The position numbers and the translations under genes were made by a program. Below are positions 1-7,720 of a DNA stretch of 16,598 nucleotides, piece by piece. This DNA is from Planctomycetota bacterium (GTDB taxonomy: Bacteria > Planctomycetota > Planctomycetia > Pirellulales > Pirellulaceae), in assembly GCA_024277285.1 (NCBI GenBank), contig JAJRVM010000124.1, positions 1 to 16,598 of the forward strand, given 5' to 3'. The notes below the pieces were generated by a model. That model did not search any database and had not been told where the DNA came from. It was given only the letters and a program-made list of their open reading frames with translations. The stretch's first letter is position 1. Each line of letters begins with the position of its first letter.

Positions 1-137
1 AAGATCACTTTTTCAACGACGCGTTCGCGAAGAATTCCCGCGAACGCCAACGCTCAAGGTGTGCGCCATCGGCAAAACGCCGATTGACGTAACTCCTTAC
101 CCTGAAAGAAACAGTGCCATTCGAGGCAGGCGTCATT
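1..137. other. Window edge, no gene recognised
   Basis: This stretch lies just past the stop codon of the minus-strand gene that ends at 138. Open frames here are only overlaps of that gene in other frames. I see no RNA gene and no clear hairpin. It may be the continuation of the decayed sulfatase tail, since intact relatives usually run a few more residues past the point where this one stops. Confidence 0.4.
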
Positions 138-836
138 TCAAATGAGCTCCGCTTCCAGTTGCCGGCGCAGCCTCTGACGGGTCTCCGCATACTCGGACTT
201 CGACGCGACATTGTCGATTTGACATGGATCGGTTCGCAGATCGTAGAGTTCCTCAACCGGGTGACGCGAGAAGGCGAGATCGGCAAACCTCTTCGTCTCC
301 GGATCAGTCCGATGGAGTCTCAGAAATTGCTTCGACGGTGATGGATCAATATTGAAACTGAATACACCTTCTTCCGTTGGCCAGGGCTGCGCCGAAAAAT
401 CGTATCGCGGGTTATGCCCCTTGACTTCACCTGTCGGCCATTTGTCGGGACTGAAATTGCGGAGGTAAAGGAAGTCCCGCGTTCTTAGCGCTCGCGCTGG
501 ATACGCGTAGACGTGTCTCTCCATTCCAGTCAACGCGAAGGTCCGCGTCGGGTCGATCTGGCCGGATTCTGACGACTTCAGAATGAGCGTCACGGCGGAT
601 TCCGAATCGTCGATGATGAATCGGGAACCGTCGCTAGCGACAACTTCGTTTCGTGGATTGGCGAACTTTGCGGTGATTCGGCTCGAGGCCAATACGGTGT
701 AAGGCTCGCCCGGTGTTGGCTTGAAACCGTCGGCGATAGCAATCCGAAGTACGCCGCCGAGTTTCGCTTCGGCGGCGCCCCTTATGGTCGGCATCGCAGA
801 CAGAGCCAGACCGAGAAAAAGGAAGTAGGATTTCAT
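138..836 (-). pseudogene. Secreted chimeric ORF with sulfatase C-terminal tail (catalytic domain absent)
   Basis: A 232-residue ORF. I chose the ATG at 836 because it opens a signal peptide (MKSYFLFLGLALSAMPTIRG) and is preceded by AAAGGA six bases upstream; longer starts add unlikely sequence. Residues ~24-78 (ending near NEVVASDGSRFIIDD) match no family I know. From about residue 80 the protein reads as the C-terminal part of a type I sulfatase of the heparan N-sulfatase-like group: LILKSSESGQIDPTRTF, TGMERHV, ARALRTRDFLYLRNFSPDKW and a closing EELYDLRTDP. The whole catalytic N-terminus, including the C-x-P-x-R formylglycine site and the metal ligands, is absent, so it cannot be an active sulfatase. 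The best reading is a fusion of a foreign secreted N-terminus to a sulfatase remnant. It could still be translated and exported, because the signal peptide, Shine-Dalgarno and frame are intact. Confidence 0.6.
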
Positions 837-1136
837 GATTAATCCTTTGGCAAAGTCTGTTATGGTATTGGGAAAGGAGAAGTTTCGGTTATTCCGCTTG
901 CCATTGTTCGAACGAGTTCGTCGGATACTTGGAAGACTAGGCGGTTGCGCTGAGAACAAGAAGGAGGCAGGTATAACAAATGAATCGAGCGAACCTCATA
1001 GTGAACCCATCCTCCTCATGCAGGGAAAGGCGTCGTTTTTCTCGATATTTGTCAGTCTGTCGCGTGCGAAGGCGACGGTACGATTAAATAAACACCGGAG
1101 TTCGACATAGGTTTCCACATAGGTACGGTCTTCTTC
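837..1136. other. Divergent intergenic region, 5' part
   Basis: This non-coding stretch lies between the minus-strand chimeric ORF and the dehydrogenase gene and must hold the promoter of the minus-strand ORF. I see no confident sigma-70 match for that promoter. A long minus-strand frame crosses the region from inside the dehydrogenase gene, but it is an antisense shadow there and its last ~70 residues match nothing I recognise. Confidence 0.35.
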
Positions 1137-1259
1137 GATCGTTCCAAAAGCTCGCCCGATCGCCCCATGTTCCGGGAAAGTCCGGTTGAGCGGGGGCAGA
1201 ATCTTGACAAAAGGGCGCCTGACGCGTACGTTCGACACGGCTGGATTGAAATCGCTATC
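1137..1259 (+). repeat. Upstream repeat copy A (inverted-repeat box plus promoter)
   Basis: This is one of two diverged copies of the same upstream region; copy B is at 2744-2873. The core 33 bases (1137-1169) match 2744-2776 at 28 of 33 positions without gaps. The core holds an inverted repeat, GATCG-N15-CGATC, with centre-to-centre spacing of about two helical turns. Further blocks follow in the same order in both copies: TTGACA, TA(C/G)GTTC after 17 bases, then GGATTG and CTATC with their starts 12 bases apart. The copy sits directly upstream of the opine dehydrogenase gene. It may be an operator plus promoter; the alternative is a non-functional duplication. Confidence 0.6.
1204..1232 (+). 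promoter_or_regulatory. Candidate sigma-70 promoter for the opine dehydrogenase gene
   Basis: A perfect -35 hexamer TTGACA at 1204-1209 is followed after exactly 17 bases by TACGTT at 1227-1232, a weak -10. The same arrangement recurs in front of the methyltransferase gene. It would give a leader of about 185 nt before the ATG at 1425. The -10 is poor, so this is a candidate only. Confidence 0.4.
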
Positions 1260-1424
1260 CGTTTCGGACGCTGACCATGCAGGCCGGGCTAGTCTGGCGG
1301 CGATGCAGCAAAAATTGCTGGCGGAAGCACCGCTAGCAGTCTGTCGAGAAAGTGCTCCGAGTGCGGCAGCGAGACTTGGTTTTCTTGACCGGCTACCGAG
1401 CAAGCAAAGGGGAGAGACCAAGAA

Positions 1425-2696
1425 ATGACAGAAACTCTGCGGGACCCATCGGAACTCACCTACACGGTCGTGGGCGGAGGCAACGCGTCGCATGTGATGG
1501 TGGCGATGTTGAGCGCGGCAGGCGCCAAGGTAAGAGTGTGGGCATCGTTTCAGGACGAGGCCGTTCGATTCCAGGAGGGGATGGAGCGGAACGGCGGCGT
1601 TCAAGTGGCAGGCGTCGTCGAGATGAAAGGCACACCAGCGGACGTGACCAAGGACGCGGCGCGAGGCCTCGCGGATGCGGACGTAATTCTGATGGCGCTG
1701 CCTTCGTTCGCCGTGAACGAGCTGCTGCCGATTGTGTGCACACACTGTAAAGATGGCGCGCTGATCGGCTACATGCCTGGACAGGGAGGCGGCGACTGGC
1801 GCGCGAGCGTGCCAGGCACGCAAGTGTTCGACGCGATCCACAAGCGTAACGTGGTGCTGTTCGGAACAATTCCGATGCCGTTCAACTGCCGAATCGAAGA
1901 GTTCGGCGCGCGCGTGAACCTGTTGGCTCTCAAGCCGGCCATTCACCTTGCGACGTACCCTGCGGACATCGACACGCATCTCAGCCGCCACCTCTGCCGA
2001 GTGAACGAGTTCGTGTTGTGCGACAAAGCGGCTGCCGACATGTACCAGAGCTTCGTCAGCATCCACTTGTCCACGGGCAATGCAAATGTGCATCTGCCGC
2101 GGCTGTACGCGCTCTTCAGTGACTTCGAAGAGGGCCGCAGCTATGATAAGAACCCGCTCTTCTACGAGGATATGGACGAGTTCAGCGCGAGTTGCATCGA
2201 GCGCGTCAGCGCGGAGCGCATGGCGGTGGCGAAGGCGATCGACGCGGCCCACGACAAGTTCAAGGGTACGGCCGACGACGTTATCAGCACGATGGACGTC
2301 CTCCTGGAACTCTACGGAAACGTCTCCGGCGACACGTCGTCGATGCTGAGCATCTTCCGAACGAATCCCGGCTACAAGGGCCTCCACTGCCCCATGAACC
2401 AACTCCCGAACGGCAGGTGGGTTCCCGATTTCAAGAACCGGTACTTCCGCGAAGACTTGCCTCTGGGGCTGGTCAACTTCAAAGGCATCGCGCTGCTGGT
2501 TGGCGTCGACACGCCCTTTATCGACGAGATCATTGTATGGGCGCAGCGGCATCTCGACATGGAGCTCCTCGTCAAGGACGCAGACGGCAAGTACCAACTC
2601 GCCGGCAGCGACGTCAACACGTACACCTCAGCGCCGCAGTGTTTTGGTATCCACACCGTCGAAGACCTCGTTCAGCACACCTTCAAGCAGGTCTGA
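1425..2696 (+). CDS. Opine/octopine-type dehydrogenase (NAD(P)-dependent)
   Basis: A 423-residue cytosolic oxidoreductase of the NAD/NADP octopine/nopaline dehydrogenase family. Characterised members reductively condense the amino group of an amino acid with an alpha-keto acid. The N-terminal Rossmann fold opens with YTVVGGGNASHVMVAML (residues 13-29), whose glycine-rich GGGN binds the nucleotide. ADVILMALPSFAVNELL (85-101) fits the next strand and helix. The octopine dehydrogenase C-terminal domain contains NANVHLPRLY (219-228), where H223 sits in the family's catalytic-histidine motif, and FREDLPLGLV (341-350), the usual E-D-x-P-x-G signature. Length fits the family. The start has a strong AAGGGGAGAG eight bases upstream. 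It is the first gene of a same-strand set with a methyltransferase and a transporter. Substrates cannot be read from the sequence; a metallophore-type role is possible but unproven. Confidence 0.85.
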   Translation: MTETLRDPSELTYTVVGGGNASHVMVAMLSAAGAKVRVWASFQDEAVRFQEGMERNGGVQVAGVVEMKGTPADVTKDAARGLADADVILMALPSFAVNELLPIVCTHCKDGALIGYMPGQGGGDWRASVPGTQVFDAIHKRNVVLFGTIPMPFNCRIEEFGARVNLLALKPAIHLATYPADIDTHLSRHLCRVNEFVLCDKAAADMYQSFVSIHLSTGNANVHLPRLYALFSDFEEGRSYDKNPLFYEDMDEFSASCIERVSAERMAVAKAIDAAHDKFKGTADDVISTMDVLLELYGNVSGDTSSMLSIFRTNPGYKGLHCPMNQLPNGRWVPDFKNRYFREDLPLGLVNFKGIALLVGVDTPFIDEIIVWAQRHLDMELLVKDADGKYQLAGSDVNTYTSAPQCFGIHTVEDLVQHTFKQV

Positions 2697-2743
2697 CAGC
2701 CGGTCGAAAAAGACGGTCCGGTCCGAGGGAAGCCAACTACCTT

Positions 2744-2873
2744 GATCGTTCTCCAAGCCCGCCCGATCTCCCCATGACCTGCACCCGAAATGGCTGGAAG
2801 ACGGTGCCTTGCTTTGACAACGGAGGAGCTGTCAGGTAGGTTCACTGGCTGGCTGCGGATTGGCAGCACTATC
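2744..2873 (+). repeat. Upstream repeat copy B (inverted-repeat box plus promoter)
   Basis: The second copy of the upstream region found at 1137-1259, lying between the dehydrogenase and methyltransferase genes. It keeps the GATCG-N15-CGATC inverted repeat (2744-2768), CCCCATG (2770-2776), TTGACA (2814-2819), TAGGTTC (2837-2843), GGATTG (2857-2862) and CTATC (2869-2873). Between the core and TTGACA it is three bases longer than copy A, and between TAGGTTC and GGATTG it is four bases longer. These indels show old divergence with the recognisable blocks retained. Confidence 0.6.
2814..2842 (+). promoter_or_regulatory. Candidate sigma-70 promoter for the methyltransferase gene
   Basis: TTGACA at 2814-2819, a 17-base spacer, then TAGGTT at 2837-2842. 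It is the same geometry as in front of the dehydrogenase gene and would start transcription about 50 nt upstream of the ATG at 2900. It implies that the methyltransferase and transporter can be transcribed separately from the dehydrogenase but with similar control. Confidence 0.4.
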
Positions 2874-2899
2874 ATTTGACTGGCCGGAGAAGAGACGCA

Positions 2900-3745
2900 A
2901 TGTCGCAATTCGCTAATTATACCGTCGCGTCGGAAGACTACGACAAGACTCGCATCCCCGTTGGCGTGGATGCCCTTCTGAGCTGTCTTGCGCGGACCGA
3001 CGTTCCGCTCAAAGTGCAGAGTGTGTTGGAAGCGGGCTGCGGAACGGGGAACTACTTACAAACACTGAGCCCCCACTTGGGAAGTCTTGTCGGTATCGAC
3101 TTCAGCGAAGGCATGTTGGCGCAAGCGCGCGCGAAGCTTGGAGAGGACGTTGAGCTAACTTGCGGTAGCATCTTGGATCTGCCCTACGAAGATGAAAGAT
3201 TTGACGGCATTACCTGTAATCAAGTGATTCATCATCTGGATGAAGGGCCGGGTAAGACAGATGATCCCGCAGCGTGTGAGCCGTGCAGCTTTCCCAATGT
3301 TACACGGTTTATTCACGAGGCATACCGAGTCCTTCGTCCCGGCGGAGCGTTGGTCATCAACACAGCGACACACCGTCAAATGCTTGACGGCTATTGGTGG
3401 GCCGAATTGATCCCGGTAGCTGCCGCACGTATGAATTGTCGAAACCCTGACCTCAATCAACTGAGGCAAATCTTCGCCGGGGCGGGGTTTGAGACCGAAT
3501 CGGTTTCGGCGGTTTTGGATGGGATACTTCAAGGGCCATCGTACTTGGATCCTAAGGGCCCGCTTAGCGAAGCCTGGCGAGCCGGTGACTCGACTTGGTC
3601 ATTGGCGTCCGACGCGGAACTCGCCAGTGCACGACGACGGGTCGAACAGATGAATTTGGAGGGCGGGATACAAGCTTATCTTGACGAGCGCGAAAAACTC
3701 CGGCTGAAACTTGGCCAATCAACGTTTGTCTGTGGCCGCAAATAG
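2900..3745 (+). CDS. Class I SAM-dependent methyltransferase
   Basis: A 281-residue soluble methyltransferase with the UbiE/type-11-like layout. Motif I is VLEAGCGTGNY (42-52), the acidic post-I residue is D67 in VGIDFSEGML, then LPYEDERFDGITCNQVIHHL (94-113) and the post-II strand EAYRVLRPGGALVI (140-153). Between them is an unusual segment with two cysteines, CEPCSFPN (126-133). The acceptor substrate cannot be told from the fold. I chose the ATG at 2900, with GGAGAAGAG five bases upstream, over an in-frame TTG at 2876. The gene lies 203 bp after the opine dehydrogenase and 61 bp before the transporter, all on one strand, so it may modify the substrate or product of the dehydrogenase. It is not a nicotianamine-synthase-like enzyme, so the cluster does not copy the known staphylopine pathway. 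Confidence 0.85.
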   Translation: MSQFANYTVASEDYDKTRIPVGVDALLSCLARTDVPLKVQSVLEAGCGTGNYLQTLSPHLGSLVGIDFSEGMLAQARAKLGEDVELTCGSILDLPYEDERFDGITCNQVIHHLDEGPGKTDDPAACEPCSFPNVTRFIHEAYRVLRPGGALVINTATHRQMLDGYWWAELIPVAAARMNCRNPDLNQLRQIFAGAGFETESVSAVLDGILQGPSYLDPKGPLSEAWRAGDSTWSLASDAELASARRRVEQMNLEGGIQAYLDEREKLRLKLGQSTFVCGRK

Positions 3746-3806
3746 ACTTGGTCATCACTCTTACCATCGCAACTCGAAATTCGTCACAGAGAGTAGTGCT
3801 TGAACG

Positions 3807-5126
3807 ATGTCCGATCGAGACAGCTTCCTGACTCGATGGCTCACCGGGGCACCCGATTGGCTGTTCGCCTGTTACGCGATTGTCGCGTCGTTCTCGACCT
3901 ACTTCTGTATGTACGCGTTTCGCAAGCCGTTTGCCGCGGCGACCTATGACGAACTTGGCACCTTCGTTGGGCTGGACCTGAAAACGGCGCTCGTCATTAG
4001 CCAGATTGTCGGCTACACGCTGTCCAAGGTAGTCGGCATGAAAGTCTGCTCAGAATTGCGCAGATCCAATCGGGCGTTGGCCTTGATCGTTCTCGTCATC
4101 TGGGCACAATCGGCCTTGGTTGTCTTCGCGATCGTTCCCTCAAATTGGAAAGTACTGGCGATCTTGCTGAACGGCTTTCCGCTGGGCATGATCTGGGGAT
4201 TGGTTGTCCGATATTTGGAGGGAAGAAGGCACTCGGAAGTGGTGCTGGCGGGACTGAGTTGTTCGTTCATCGTATCGAGTGGCGTCGTGAAAGATGTTGG
4301 TCGGATGTGGATGGACGCGGGAGTGTCGGACGTCTGGATGCCGGCGGTCACGGGACTCTGTTTTCTGCCGTTGTATCTTGCATCCGTGTGGCTACTGAAT
4401 CAGCTCCCGGAACCCTCGGTGGCCGATGTGGTTTCGCGGACTGAACGCCCCAGAATGACCGGTGCGGATCGCATGCGGTTCGTGGGGCAATTCTGGGCCG
4501 GTTTACTGCTCTTATTCACGGTCTATTTCTTCTTGACCGCCTATCGGGACTTTCGAGACAACTACGGGATCGAGATTTTTCAGGCACTCGGTTATGCCGA
4601 TACACGAGCCGTTTTCATGCGCACCGAGTTTCCGGTTGCCCTTGGAGTAATATTGGCGCTTGCGGCATTGAACTTCTTCCGAAACCATCGTCACGGACTC
4701 GTCGGCGTTTATGCCGTGATGACGTGCGGTTTGATAATGATGGCCGGTGCCACGCTCATGCTTGACGCGGGCTTGCTTCGGGGAAGAGAGCTATGGTGGA
4801 TGGTGTTGGTTGGGCTCGGCTCGTACCTTGCGTACGTACCCTTCGGGACGGCCCTTTTTGAGCGACTTATCGCCTCAACGCATTCTCGCGGAAACGCTGT
4901 GTTTGCGATCTACATAGCCGACTCGATTGGTTACACGGGTTCCATTGCGTTGCAGGTTTACAGAGACCTGTTTCAATCCGATATCAATCGATTCGAGTTC
5001 TTCCATGCCTTCACCTACGTGTTCTCGTTGTTGGGCGCTGGCCTACTCATAGCAAGTTGCATCTACTTTCTGCCGAAAACACATCGTTCGCCTGAGAGAC
5101 CGCAGGCCAAAGCTCGCTCCGTATGA
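3807..5126 (+). CDS. DUF5690 family MFS-like membrane transporter
   Basis: A 439-residue inner-membrane protein with about twelve hydrophobic segments, roughly at residues 17-36, 55-75, 88-110, 113-135, 144-160, 172-195, 225-245, 272-290, 297-320, 328-350, 364-380 and 402-422. The N-terminus FSTYFCMYAFRKPFAAATY, followed by ISQIVGYTLSKVVGMKV, matches what I recall of DUF5690, an uncharacterised MFS-related family. The substrate is unknown. The ATG at 3807 has only a distant AGAGAG (3788-3793), so translation may depend on the upstream gene. The gap of 61 bp from the methyltransferase suggests co-transcription and makes a role in moving that pathway's substrate or product likely. The last residues, after about 424, are a polar tail. 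Confidence 0.8.
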   Translation: MSDRDSFLTRWLTGAPDWLFACYAIVASFSTYFCMYAFRKPFAAATYDELGTFVGLDLKTALVISQIVGYTLSKVVGMKVCSELRRSNRALALIVLVIWAQSALVVFAIVPSNWKVLAILLNGFPLGMIWGLVVRYLEGRRHSEVVLAGLSCSFIVSSGVVKDVGRMWMDAGVSDVWMPAVTGLCFLPLYLASVWLLNQLPEPSVADVVSRTERPRMTGADRMRFVGQFWAGLLLLFTVYFFLTAYRDFRDNYGIEIFQALGYADTRAVFMRTEFPVALGVILALAALNFFRNHRHGLVGVYAVMTCGLIMMAGATLMLDAGLLRGRELWWMVLVGLGSYLAYVPFGTALFERLIASTHSRGNAVFAIYIADSIGYTGSIALQVYRDLFQSDINRFEFFHAFTYVFSLLGAGLLIASCIYFLPKTHRSPERPQAKARSV

Positions 5127-5318
5127 GCACGAACTCGCACCGTGTTCGCATTGGCGGTTGGTTCAGGATAACAGACGTTTTGGTCCGCTGCTCCGGACGA
5201 AAGAGTGTCGTTTCAGCTCGGTCGGCGGAACCAACACTCGGCAACGCTGGGCTGTCTCTGGGGCGCCCGAGAAATCGCGGATGGCCATCTGAATAGCAGG
5301 ATGCTCGGCAACTTGCAC
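5127..5318. other. Convergent intergenic region after the transporter gene
   Basis: No convincing gene. An 8-bp inverted repeat, GTTGGTTC (5157-5164) and GAACCAAC (5228-5235), encloses a small stem GTCCG/CGGAC (5183-5198). This could fold as a weak terminator-like structure between the plus-strand transporter and the minus-strand MFS stub, though no T-run follows. A 57-codon frame overlaps the transporter stop by ATGA, but nothing supports its translation. Confidence 0.3.
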
Positions 5319-5375
5319 GTTTGGTCTTGGGGCGGGCGTTTGGTCTTGGGGCGGGCGTTTGGTCTTGGGGCGGGC
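5319..5375. repeat. Three perfect tandem copies of a 19-bp unit
   Basis: The unit GTTTGGTCTTGGGGCGGGC is repeated three times without mismatch or spacer at 5319-5337, 5338-5356 and 5357-5375. It is a direct minisatellite-type repeat in the convergent gap between two genes. There are no spacers, so it is not a CRISPR array. Perfect identity implies recent expansion or ongoing slippage. Confidence 0.9.
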
Positions 5376-5401
5376 CAGGGGCAAAGTCCTTGCGGCCCAC
5401 A

Positions 5402-5875
5402 TTACACAGGCGTCTTCGGCAGGGACACGGGACAGTGGTTTTCCTCCGAACGCGACCGTAAATCGAGTCGCCGAAGTCCGCCGGCTGCCAGCAAGCCGAG
5501 CAGCGACAGCGCGATGAGTATCCAGTAGATTCGGTCATATCCGGCGAGTACATTGCCGCAGCTGCGAGCGTCGCTGATTAGCCAGCCCGTGAGAGGGGGC
5601 ATGAAGATCTCCGGTGTAAAACCGACAAAACAAATGACTTCGACGGCAGTGCCGGTCAACTCACTGGGAGTATCAGATTCTTCAAGTAGCGCGAAGTAGA
5701 TTCCCCGCAAAGCAAAGAAGGCGGCGCAACTGACTGCCATGTTTACGATCATCAGCGATACCAGAGAGCGACTCGGCGTCACGAGGAGAAACGTCACGTA
5801 CGACGCAGACAAACGACGCCTGCCTCCGTTCTGAATGCCAAAATGGAAGCAGGCGTCGAAACTCTCAACCCGCAT
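5402..5875 (-). pseudogene. C-terminal remnant of an MFS transporter
   Basis: A 157-residue frame in which residues ~28-133 read like the last three or so transmembrane helices of a major facilitator transporter: LMIVNMAVSCAAFFALRGIY, FALLEESDTP, TGTAVEVICFVGFTPEIFMP and YWILIALSLLGLLAAG. MFS proteins usually have about 400 residues and 12 helices, so the first nine or so helices are missing. The ~27 N-terminal residues look unrelated. The ATG at 5875 lies only 3 nt after the stop of the glycosidase gene on the same strand, so an intact ancestor may have formed a glycosidase-transporter operon that then lost most of the transporter gene. A functional short membrane protein cannot be excluded but is unlikely. 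Confidence 0.6.
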
Positions 5876-5878
5876 TGC

Positions 5879-7720
5879 TCACGGCTCCACAACCAGGATC
5901 GAATACAGTTTCAACTTTGGCAGCGTGACGGTCGCACAGCCGTCATCCCAGGTAACGGCAAGTTTTTTGCCTTCCGGCTGTTGAGTGATCGACTTCGGTG
6001 CCTTGGGCAGGCAAATCGCGACGGTTAGCGGACCGACCGGCGCGACCTCGGTGATTCCTCCGGCCGGCGGTTTGGCGTGAAGGCCTGAAGTGTTCACGAG
6101 ATGGACCGTCAGCTTCTTGCTGAGTGTTCGCAGGCTGATGTCGACGTCGCGTGAACCAGCGATTTGAACGATCGGTTTGACAAGTGCCTGTTCGAGGGCG
6201 CTTGAGAGCGTGTCGTCGGCTGCGTTGATCGTAATGATTGAGGGAGTTCCGTTTTCGGCCGTCGCCCGTTCAATCTCGAAGAGTTTTGCGGGGCCTGGGC
6301 CGATCAGCAGGAGATGGCCGCCGGCTTTGGCATACGCGGCCAGTTCGTTGCGAAAGGCAGGTTCCAGGTATTCCCAACCCGGCACAATGATCACGGGCCA
6401 GTCCGACATCGCCCCCGTCAAGTGATGTTCACTGACAATCTGTACGCTGTACTGATTGTGAAGGATCTTCGTGAGTGCCTGGCGGAGGACCGTGACGCCA
6501 GAGCTGCCAGCCCAATGGAAGAGTCGCGGCGAAGCACGGTAATGCCCGGCCGTCGAGTAGAGCAGCGCGATCTGCGGTACGGCGACCGATCGATGGCAAA
6601 AGGCTTGCCGGTCGCGGCAGAACTGCGCGACTTCGGCCATCACGTCCATCTCAGATGGGTCGCGGAGCGCACCATCCCGAGCCTGCTTGAAGTAGGCCTG
6701 ATAGCCTCCGCCCAGGGCAAGGACGACCGCCGCTTCCTGCATGAGTTGGACGGCCGGTTTTTGTTTCCGCGTGTTGCGACTGAACGACCAGGACATCAGG
6801 TCCCACGGCACCCCTTGATCTTCAAGACACCGTCCGGCGAACCGGGCTGAGTTGACGCTGTCATCTGGGGAAAAGTCGCCAGAGAGGCCTGCGACGTCCG
6901 CCGACACCGGCTCGGGCATATGATCGCTAAACGCCCAGTTACTGATGACCTGAAAATCCGGATGTGATTCTTTCAAAGCGTTTACGTAATGACGCAAGTA
7001 GCGACGGAAGCCCTCGCGGTGGAAGTCCATCCACTGGTTCCAGTACGGCTCTCCTGCTTTGCGTGGCGCTGACTCGGCACCCGTCTGCTTGCAGAACTTG
7101 CGGACGGCCACTTCGCCGTAATCGGGCGTGGTCCCCCAGCAATCACCATCGACCCAGACGCCGTCCACACCGTATTGGCCGGCCAATTCGCGGAGTTGGG
7201 GGATCAGCAGTTTGTCGACGTACGGTCCGAAGACGGAGGTCGCCTTGTCGTTGGGCTTGCCGTCAGCGTTGATTGCGGCCCATTTCGGATGAGTGGCGAC
7301 GGCATGGTAGTCCCAGACGCCTGAGTAATGCATGAACAGAGCAACACCTCGCTCGCGTGTCACGTCGCGCCAAACACGTAGCGGGTCGCCGACGAATCCC
7401 GGTGCCGGGTTGCCCACCTTCGTCGGGTAGCTCGAGTAGCCGCGATGTCCTTTGCAATCGATCTGGATGTAGTCGGGCTTCACCTTGTCGATGACCAGTT
7501 CGACCATCTGCCGTGTCGTCCGCTCCCCAACACGGTCGCAATCATCACCCGCATGGAAGTCGAAATGGACGCCCAGGAAAGAGTCGGCTCTTCTCATCCG
7601 CTCCGGTTCCGCGGCTGCCAGGGCATCCCAGCACAGAAGACAGACTGCCACCGAGGCGAACAGTACCGACGGGAACGATTGCACCAAGGGGCGGTGACGA
7701 AGGGGACGCGGAAGGTTCAT
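5879..7720 (-). CDS. Secreted glycoside hydrolase-like protein (GHL6 / alpha-L-fucosidase-like) with GATase-like domain
   Basis: A 613-residue exported protein. The start at 7720 opens a signal peptide (hydrophobic stretch ~residues 16-34, probable cut near ALAAAEP) and has AGGA nine bases upstream; the frame is open 127 codons further upstream, but that extension has no signal sequence or family match. Residues ~46-375 resemble the (beta/alpha)8 barrel of hypothetical glycosyl hydrolase 6/fucosidase-like proteins: GVHFDFHAG, KPDYIQIDCKGHRGYSSYPT, GVALFMHYSGVWDYHA and YGVDGVWVDGDCWG. D191 in the last motif is the likely nucleophile by analogy. Residues ~383-480 (PQIALLYS through WPVIIVPGWEYLEP and GGHLLLIGPGP) look like the glutamine-amidotransferase-like domain common after such barrels, followed by a small beta domain. 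Likely role: periplasmic or surface glycan breakdown, substrate unknown. The MFS stub follows after 3 nt. Confidence 0.7.
   Translation of the reverse strand: MNLPRPLRHRPLVQSFPSVLFASVAVCLLCWDALAAAEPERMRRADSFLGVHFDFHAGDDCDRVGERTTRQMVELVIDKVKPDYIQIDCKGHRGYSSYPTKVGNPAPGFVGDPLRVWRDVTRERGVALFMHYSGVWDYHAVATHPKWAAINADGKPNDKATSVFGPYVDKLLIPQLRELAGQYGVDGVWVDGDCWGTTPDYGEVAVRKFCKQTGAESAPRKAGEPYWNQWMDFHREGFRRYLRHYVNALKESHPDFQVISNWAFSDHMPEPVSADVAGLSGDFSPDDSVNSARFAGRCLEDQGVPWDLMSWSFSRNTRKQKPAVQLMQEAAVVLALGGGYQAYFKQARDGALRDPSEMDVMAEVAQFCRDRQAFCHRSVAVPQIALLYSTAGHYRASPRLFHWAGSSGVTVLRQALTKILHNQYSVQIVSEHHLTGAMSDWPVIIVPGWEYLEPAFRNELAAYAKAGGHLLLIGPGPAKLFEIERATAENGTPSIITINAADDTLSSALEQALVKPIVQIAGSRDVDISLRTLSKKLTVHLVNTSGLHAKPPAGGITEVAPVGPLTVAICLPKAPKSITQQPEGKKLAVTWDDGCATVTLPKLKLYSILVVEP

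Noticed and set aside
996..2597. A 533-codon minus-strand frame opposite the opine dehydrogenase gene.
   Set aside because: It is antisense to a gene with clear family motifs, has no start signal or motif of its own, and long antisense frames are common in GC-rich coding DNA.
1425..3745. A full staphylopine-type metallophore locus.
   Set aside because: No histidine racemase, nicotianamine-synthase-like gene or ABC importer is present, and the methyltransferase is of the ordinary class I type.
4085..4098. A third copy of the upstream box, since TTGATCGTTCTC also occurs here.
   Set aside because: It lies inside the transporter coding sequence, and the rest of the box (CGCCCGATC, CCCCATG, TTGACA) does not follow.
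5123..5296. A 57-codon frame starting at the ATGA overlap with the transporter stop.
   Set aside because: No Shine-Dalgarno, no motif, and arginine/serine-rich composition typical of random translation.
5319..5375. The 19-bp repeats as a CRISPR array.
   Set aside because: The copies are directly adjacent with no spacers, and no cas gene is in the window.
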